This document shows, one piece after another, positions 57,621-64,000 of a DNA stretch of 64,000 bases (positions are counted from its first letter, which is position 1; every line of letters starts with the position of its first letter). Location of the stretch: contig OX235263.1 of the NCBI GenBank assembly GCA_944472135.2, positions 85,220,721 through 85,284,720 of the forward strand, written 5' to 3'. The translations under genes were made by a program, and so were the position numbers. This DNA comes from Trichobilharzia regenti (taxonomy: Eukaryota; Platyhelminthes; Trematoda; Strigeidida; Schistosomatidae). The notes under the pieces were generated by a model. It did not search any database, was not told the origin of the DNA, and saw nothing but the letters and a program-made list of their open reading frames with translations.

Positions 57621-59983
57621 TTTTCAAATGTACTCACCTCGCTACCCCCACCCTACCCCCAAAACAGACGTCTAAATACTTTGCCCATAATGATCATTGA
57701 GAAAGATACCACTTATCTTGATTAAATTATTATCACTGTCTGTCTACTATCCAGCTATCAATCAATCAATCAGTCAGTCAGTCTGTCTGTCTGTCTATCT
57801 GCCTATCCATCGATTTCTTGTCTTCTAATCTTATCTAATCTAATCTATTTTTAACTACATTGACAGTTAGACATGAAGAAACCATAACTCAAATTATATT
57901 CCCCACCACACTCCGCGTCCCTGTCCGCCACTCCTTTTTCATTTAAATATAATAGATAGATATATTTTTAAAAAAAATTAAAAATTTAGCTTTGAGAAAT
58001 GGCTGACACGAATTCCATCTTATCTGAAACAATTCAACAATTGATATACATTCAATAAAAATACTTACTGAATTTACTTGGAATCGACTATGTCTATGCA
58101 TGCGTGCATGTCCATACCTGTTGTGCGTGTGTGTATATGTGTGTAGTCTACATGCTTATGTGTGTGTGTGTGTATGTACGCAGCTGCGTGGGTAGGTGGG
58201 TGGATGGATATATGTGTAGGCAGTATTAGTAATGCAACACTGAATATCCTACTCCACAAACAATCTGGCCCAGGTGGTGATGATGGCGCAAGCTGACATA
58301 CAACTGAGTAAATAAAACCAACTAGGGAAATAAATAATTAACTATTTGTTGACTTGATGAATAAAACATGTATGTTTACATGACGGATGCTCTCCCTCTC
58401 GACCCCACCCTCGCCACACACACACACACACACACACACACGCATACAAGAAAGCTTATGGCACATACCTTAGTATTGATTAAAAACCACATGAATTTAA
58501 TTAAATATATTACATATAACACAGAGTATTATAAAAGGTAAAACACGCAATAAAATGAGGCTCTAATAATTAAATGGAAATGTGAAAAGAAGAGCAATAA
58601 TCACTAAAAAGAAACAAAAAAGACACCTTTCCTTAGAATTTAAAAAAGAAAAATATATTGAATTCATTATTTATTGATAATTGTTTAGTGTTATAATATA
58701 TACATGCATAAATACTAACGAGCCTACCTTAATGAAAGCAATTAACTAATTAATTATTATGTTCCTTCATTCTTTCTTCTTCCTTTCTCTCCTTTAAAAT
58801 TTCAATTGATTGACTTGACTTCATCTCTATAATAACTCCTACTGAACACCTATTGAGCATTGAACATTGAATGTATATTGAACACATTGAATCACTATCG
58901 ATTTAAACATCCTGCAGACGCGCGCGCGCATACACACACAAACAACTCTAAATCATCTTAGCTAATCAGGACATTAACAATGAGAATAATAAATATATTC
59001 GCCTCCATTTATAGTTTTTTTTACTGCATAATATATGTATATATTATATATTTATACATGCCTACTTCATTTTAGACAAATTCACTTGTCTTATTATTCA
59101 TTTGAGTTTTCCTTATTCCCATGTTTTTTGTTATGTGACTTTAATTTCAAAATTGGTTTCTGTTTTTGTCAAGAGAGGAACAAAAACAACAACAACAACA
59201 ACAGCAGCAACAGACACATTCAGATGTGTTTTTTCTGCATTGACAAGGGAAAAGAAATGCATAAATAACCACCACGATCACCAGCAGCAGCAACAAAAGA
59301 AGAAGAATTAGGCAACTTATTCAAATTTATTCAATTTTCGCTCTCATTTTATTTTCCCATTCAGTTAAACCAAACAAGTTGAATATTGAAACTTATTCTT
59401 TATTTTGTTTCTTGAAATGACAATTAAGAGACATACAGAGTGAGTGAGGGAGAGAGTGGTTTAGTCCCGTATGTTTTTGTTTATTTGTGTGTACGTGTGC
59501 GTGTGTGTGTGTCTGTGCGTGCATGTCTCCATAGATGCATTGACGAGCTGAAGTTTACTTATATGTTTAATTGTATTATGTATCTTCATATTTCCATAAT
59601 GTAGCTTGTTTTCGAGGCCTGTGTTTTATAGGAATATGGCATTGTTGATGGTGGATGTTGCTTCCTTGGTGATGAATGCCAGTGAAATGCAGGCCGCACG
59701 TCTTGTCCTACTTAAGCCTGGCTACCTGCACCTACCCTGAGAATGAAAATGTCTTCAACAGGTGAACAGTGAATATTGTTAAAAATATGGGCAGTAATAA
59801 TATATCGGAAAATGAGGAGAACAGAGAGAAGAAGAGAGGGGGTGAAGAAGACGCTGAGAACACTAAGGTAGAGTTGATTTTCAAAAGGGATTTTATATTT
59901 TCTGTTGATTGATTTATGTTGGACTGAAATGCTTGGTGTTTGTTGACATGCTGGCTCCCAAGTACGGACCCTTCAACGATATC
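57621..59983. other. No recognisable gene; simple repeats
   Basis: Contains GTCT runs near 57776-57797, GT near 58128-58172, CA near 58415-58442, CAA/CAG near 59184-59212 and GT near 59490-59515. Open frames at 59035 and 59102 are AT- and repeat-rich and have no domain. Confidence 0.5.
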
Positions 59984-60045
59984 GAATGGCTAACAATGGA
60001 ATCCAGAGTGCAAATTCGTCCTGTTTAGTACATGACAGCTGGAGG
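59984..60045 (-). mobile_element. H1 fragment
   Basis: Minus-strand tail and hammerhead remnant (tctggattccattgttagcc; aacaggacgaatttgc). Confidence 0.55.
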
Positions 60046-60049
60046 TGCC

Positions 60050-61000
60050 AACATCTAAATAAGATTATATCAATCTCCAGACACTCCCGAAAACTTCATA
60101 CTAGGAGTGATCATACCAACAGAAACCTACCATTTAGGTTCAATATAACCAGTCAGAAGAGAATACAAACTAACCCTGGAAATACAACTGGTACCTATTG
60201 CACAACAGGTGGCTCTCATCGCCCAGTGATCCAGTGGAGAATGTTTTGGTGTTTTCAACTCGAAAAACGCGCTCGTGAACACTATTCAACCTGGCTGGTA
60301 AAAGGAGGACGAAAACGTGCATATAGTCCAGTGACAGAACATCTGGTCAATTCAGGACATTCAGCGCCATTCGAAAAATCTTTCAAATTAATATAAAAGA
60401 TTAGATCATACCTACCAAAGGGAGTAGAATTAAGACATTTGGGCATAACCGAGGCATTAGTCATCCAAAAGCTAAAACCCACGCTATGTATCCAAAAGAA
60501 ATACGTTCAACCGTTTTCCCTGCCGTGGCCATCATAAACAGGTAATTCCTCTAATAGTAACTATCCCATTGACTTTCTTATCCAAACTTCCTGTTTATAC
60601 ATGTTATTTTAAGTTTTCTTAATCCTTATTTACTTCCTGTCTATTTTTTTAATTTTATTATTTCTACATATTTAATCCTTGACTACATAAACAATTATTC
60701 GTCACATTAGTTATGATTCCACTAGATTTTTTATCCAAACATCCTGTCTATTCTGTTATTTCTACATTTCTAACCCCCAATTGCACAACATGTCAATCTT
60801 CTCAGTAATTATGATGCTACTTTGTCTGAGCTTTATCCGTCCCCCTGTTTATTATGGCATTTTAATTCCTAATTGTAATTCTATTAATCTGACCCTTGAC
60901 CAGAAATTATCCTGGAACTTTACTACCCATTTATTATAAAAACACGAATGTACAGTCTAGTTGATGATTTCGTCGAAAAGAAAATTTTCTTCGCTGCAAC
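60050..61000 (+). pseudogene. Penelope-like element (PLE-D) endonuclease and 3' end
   Basis: From about 60235 the frame reads KRAREHYSTWLVKGGRKR, VTEHLVNSGHSAPFEKSFKL, one in-frame stop (60394-60396), then SYLPKGVELRHLGITEAL, KPTLCIQKKYVQPF and a natural stop at 60535-60537. The GIY and YIG halves before 60235 are not recognisable. About 450 bp of AT-rich 3' untranslated sequence follows, with gttgatgatttcgtcgaaaa near 60960-60979. Confidence 0.75.
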
Positions 61001-61259
61001 TATCTTTTTATTCCCTATGATCAAATGTGTATACTCCGTAATCACAGCAGACTTAGAGTGTGCAAATACGACTCGTAGATATATGGTTAACCTTGTAAGA
61101 GACGGTCACAAGCAGTACGGAATAACCTTGATCAAGGAAACAACCAATCAGAAGACGTTAGTTCTCTCTTAAAATATTTAATAATAATGTACATAAAAAT
61201 CTATAAATATCTCCTGATTTTCTCAAAAAAAGATGTGTTGCCTGACCCTTGTCTTCTGT

Positions 61260-61525
61260 TGCTATTAGGTAAGAATGGAAAAGCAAATGACGAGTTTGTG
61301 AGACTTTATCAATTGAAATGGTTAACACATCTGTTACTTATATAGGCCATTTTATTCCACGTCGAACAATGTTAGCTAACATAGAATAAGGTTGGAAAGG
61401 GGACAGGAAGGAACATCACTCCGTGAAATCTTTTAACAAGTGTTCGATGACAGAAGGTAGTTACAAAGAAACTTTTCCTGATCAAGACATCCTACTTAAT
61501 TGCCATCTCGATGGAGCTGATTTAC
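61260..61525 (+). pseudogene. RTE-1 LINE C-terminal fragment
   Basis: Decayed copy of the segment seen at 31100-31400: KANDEFVRLYQLKWLTHLL, then RRTMLANIE, then GWKGDRKEHH. Frameshifted. Confidence 0.65.
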
Positions 61526-61629
61526 CCCTAATTTTGATTAAAAAAAAATTGTTTGATATTGTATCCGTGTAGAATACTATTACCTCTTATATTCACGAAT
61601 CTCCGTCAACTAACTGTAACACGGAACAC

Positions 61630-61650
61630 TTATATATATATATATATATA
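61630..61650. repeat. (TA)n microsatellite
   Basis: Short TA run next to the H2 element. Confidence 0.9.
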
Positions 61651-61654
61651 AGTC

Positions 61655-61930
61655 ATTCATCTTAGTTTGGGAATCATCGGCAGAACGCACCAACTGGGGT
61701 TCGAACCCAGGATCTTCCAGTTACAAGGCAAGCTCGTGGACCACTGAGCCACTGGGAGCCGATTCAGTGGCTCACCATTTCTAACTTCTACCGTTTCGTG
61801 ATTTAGTGCGTAATGCCGATGATTCCTAAACTAGGACAACGAAACAGCTGTCCAGTACTCCCTAGTTAATTTTCAATGGTTCTCCAACTGATATCAATCC
61901 GTGATCAACTCGTAAAAAACAGAACTAATC
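61655..61930. mobile_element. H2 inverted pair, spacer deleted
   Basis: A minus-strand arm with a very good head (tggggttcgaacccaggatc; accactgagccactgggagc) runs to about 61810. It then meets a plus-strand arm that starts inside the hammerhead (gccgatgattcctaaactag; aacgaaacagctgtccagta) and ends in ctgatatcaatccgtgatca. The minus-then-plus order is kept; both ribozyme cores are damaged. Confidence 0.78.
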
Positions 61931-62274
61931 CTTACTAACCAACTGCAGCAAAATTATTGATCTCCCAATTATCTAAGAGTTACACGATCTTACTGACTTC
62001 AGCAATGAGTTAGGCTGATTTGAATTATAGATAAAATTTATTTTCTCACTCACATTTCTCCTCTAGGTAACTTTTCTTATGGATATATGAAGTATCACTG
62101 TTTATATACATCATACTAATAATAGTAATAGTAATAATAGCTCTATTTAAAACAGCCATTTTTAATACATTGTGGAATTCTTGGCACTTAGTATATTAGG
62201 TTGAATCGAATATTCTCCATATATTATGTGAGGGGGTGGGGGTGGGCTGTATGGAAGTAATTACCAGGACACTT

Positions 62275-63090
62275 ATTATTATTGTTTCCATTAATTCCTA
62301 GAGGAACATAGGGCTTCAGCCTCACGTCTCCATTGCATTCGGTTCTCATTTTCACCTGATTACACGTCTGACTACATGCTTTCATCTCCTTTTCACATCC
62401 CCTCCTCTTCCATATCACCCTCGCACTGACAACCAACTGACTTGCCGCTTTCCATTCATAATCCACTCGAGCGATGGCCGAATGAGTGATGTCACTCACT
62501 TAATGGTTTGTTTTCTCAGAGTATGGCCTCCAATCCACCTCCATTTTTTCTTGCGCATTTGTTGCACATTCGGTTCCTGCTGGGTTGGTTTGCTCATTGC
62601 CACAGATCCCTCCCTGTTGCTGATATTTTCTCACCGCTATCTGATCTTCAGCGAAGTAGTGAGCGAAGAGAGCTGTTGATTAAGGTATATAGTTTGTTCG
62701 AGGTGCCCTTCGTGACGCGGCGTGCCGCCAAGTCTCTGATCCATATAGTAAGTAGCTCTGACTTGAAATTGGAGTTGAAAATCTGGATCTTATTTTGCAT
62801 ACTGAGTGTTGTTGACCTACACACAGACTTGAGAGAAATGAAAACTTGACTTGCTCTCCCGATTCTCGCTTTGATATACCCATCACTTCCATCCGCCTGT
62901 AGTTGAAACGATGCTTCCTAGGTGGGTAGGTAGCTATGTAGGTGAAGGAGGTCACTTCTTTCAGATTTGTCCCATTTACTCTGGCTGATTGTTGTCTGTT
63001 GTTGTGGTTACTGTTACTGTCTGTCAGGAAACTTGATCACCTACCTCTGTTTCCTCTATGTTCACCTGAAGTGAAGTCCTATCTCTAGAT
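62275..63090 (-). pseudogene. RTE-2 LINE C-terminal fragment
   Basis: Minus-strand frames give TNLKEVTSFTYIATY, YLLYGSETWRHAASRRA, VDWRPYSEKTNHK and IARVDYEWKAASQLVVSARV, ending in the shared LINE tail (gaagccctatgttcctctag). Several frameshifts. Confidence 0.82.
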
Positions 63091-63246
63091 GTTTCTTCTA
63101 TCGCCAACTTGCTGCTTTTCACTTGTGTATCTCCCATGTATATATTGTTTTCGAGAAATCTACAATTTTTAGGATGACCAGTAAAGATGAAAGGGAATTA
63201 TCTCTGCCTGCCCCACTTCACACCACCCACCTTCTGAAGACATTCC

Positions 63247-63277
<31 letters not shown>

Positions 63278-64000
63278 TTCCCTCTTCATATACATATACG
63301 TATATACTACTTACATATATTTTCATAAGTAGTGTACACCAACACAACAATAAATGAGAAAGCTAAGGCTTCAACCACCACAGATCACTCACTGCTTAAA
63401 ATAGAGGCAAAATACGATTACTTTCGTTTATTTATTTAGTTACTTATTTTTAAAAATATAATCAACAACTTTTTATTTACTTTCTACTTATGAAAAAAAC
63501 AAACAATAGAATTTATCAGTTAATTAATTATCTATTTATTTGTTTTAACCGTATTCTATATTGGCTCCTTTCAGCCTTACTAAAGATACAAGGAAAGAGG
63601 GAGAGAAAGGGATACAGCGATGTGTAGGGAGTGAGAGAGAGGGAGGGAGACAGGAAATGAGGGAGAGAGAGAGAGGAGGAGAGATTGAGGAGACACAGGT
63701 AGTCCTATGTGATACACATTGCGTGATACTAATTATCAATTAGGAAGGATTTCATTTCAAATACACTATCTATGTGGATACATAGAAACAGATGGTTATA
63801 AACGCAGTCAGCGGGAGAGAGAGAGAGACGAGTTGTGGAGAGTTAATAAAGAGGAAAAAAGTAGTGTCGGAAAAAATGTATATTAGAGGAGATAATTTTG
63901 AGAATTGCGTGTGTGTGTGCGTGTGTGTGCATGTGTGTGTGTGTGCGTGTGTGTGAGTACGATACCACTGGCATCACAACTGTTGTCACCATTATCATTA
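63091..64000. other. No recognisable gene; simple repeats
   Basis: CT run at about 63246-63280, GA runs at 63600-63690 and 63812-63828, GT run at 63908-63955. The short open frames over these are low complexity. Confidence 0.5.

Overview
The window is a gene-poor, AT-rich stretch of eukaryotic nuclear DNA. It most likely comes from a schistosomatid blood fluke (Schistosoma or a close relative). The basis is many tRNA-headed repeats carrying hammerhead-ribozyme sequence of the schistosome Smalpha type, degenerate Penelope-like elements (PLEs), RTE-like LINEs and a Merlin DNA transposon, all known from schistosome genomes. The species cannot be fixed from the sequence alone.

One host gene is convincing: a SoxB-type HMG-box transcription factor on the + strand. 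Its large exon opens right after a polypyrimidine-AG acceptor (exon from 35925, first ATG 35940, stop 38424-38426), followed by an AT-rich 3' region with AATAAA signals near 38840. No upstream exon or promoter was identified.

Nearly everything else recognisable is repeat. (1) S1 SINEs: tRNA-like head, about 230 bp, ending in a tail that resembles the 3' end of the RTE-2 LINE. (2) S2 SINEs: a similar head with a different body. (3) H1 elements (Smalpha type): tRNA-like head plus hammerhead. (4) H2 elements: a second tRNA-headed family with its own hammerhead, repeatedly arranged as inverted pairs around a partly conserved spacer. (5) H3: a probable third hammerhead-bearing tRNA-like family. 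(6) RTE-1 and RTE-2 reverse-transcriptase fragments. (7) Five PLE fragments, one flanked by about 360-bp inverted repeats and one carrying a young H2 insertion. (8) A Merlin transposase fossil. (9) A roughly 980-bp (TAAC)n array and many dinucleotide repeats.

By region: 1-18.4 kb is old SINE/LINE debris; 19.1-20.1 kb is the tetranucleotide array; 20-35 kb is SINEs, with a PLE at 28.3-30.0 kb hosting the best-preserved ribozyme pair; 35.9-38.9 kb is the Sox gene; 39.8-46.8 kb holds RTE-1, a PLE with inverted repeats, Smalpha units, Merlin and RTE-2; 47.5-57.6 kb is dense SINE/PLE/RTE; 57.6-64 kb is mostly simple repeat plus one PLE and two RTE remnants. The most notable structure is the 612-bp palindromic H2 insertion at 28681-29292. 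It has a 13-bp target duplication, a related uninterrupted site elsewhere in the window, and one arm with an apparently intact hammerhead core. Repeat boundaries are approximate unless stated.
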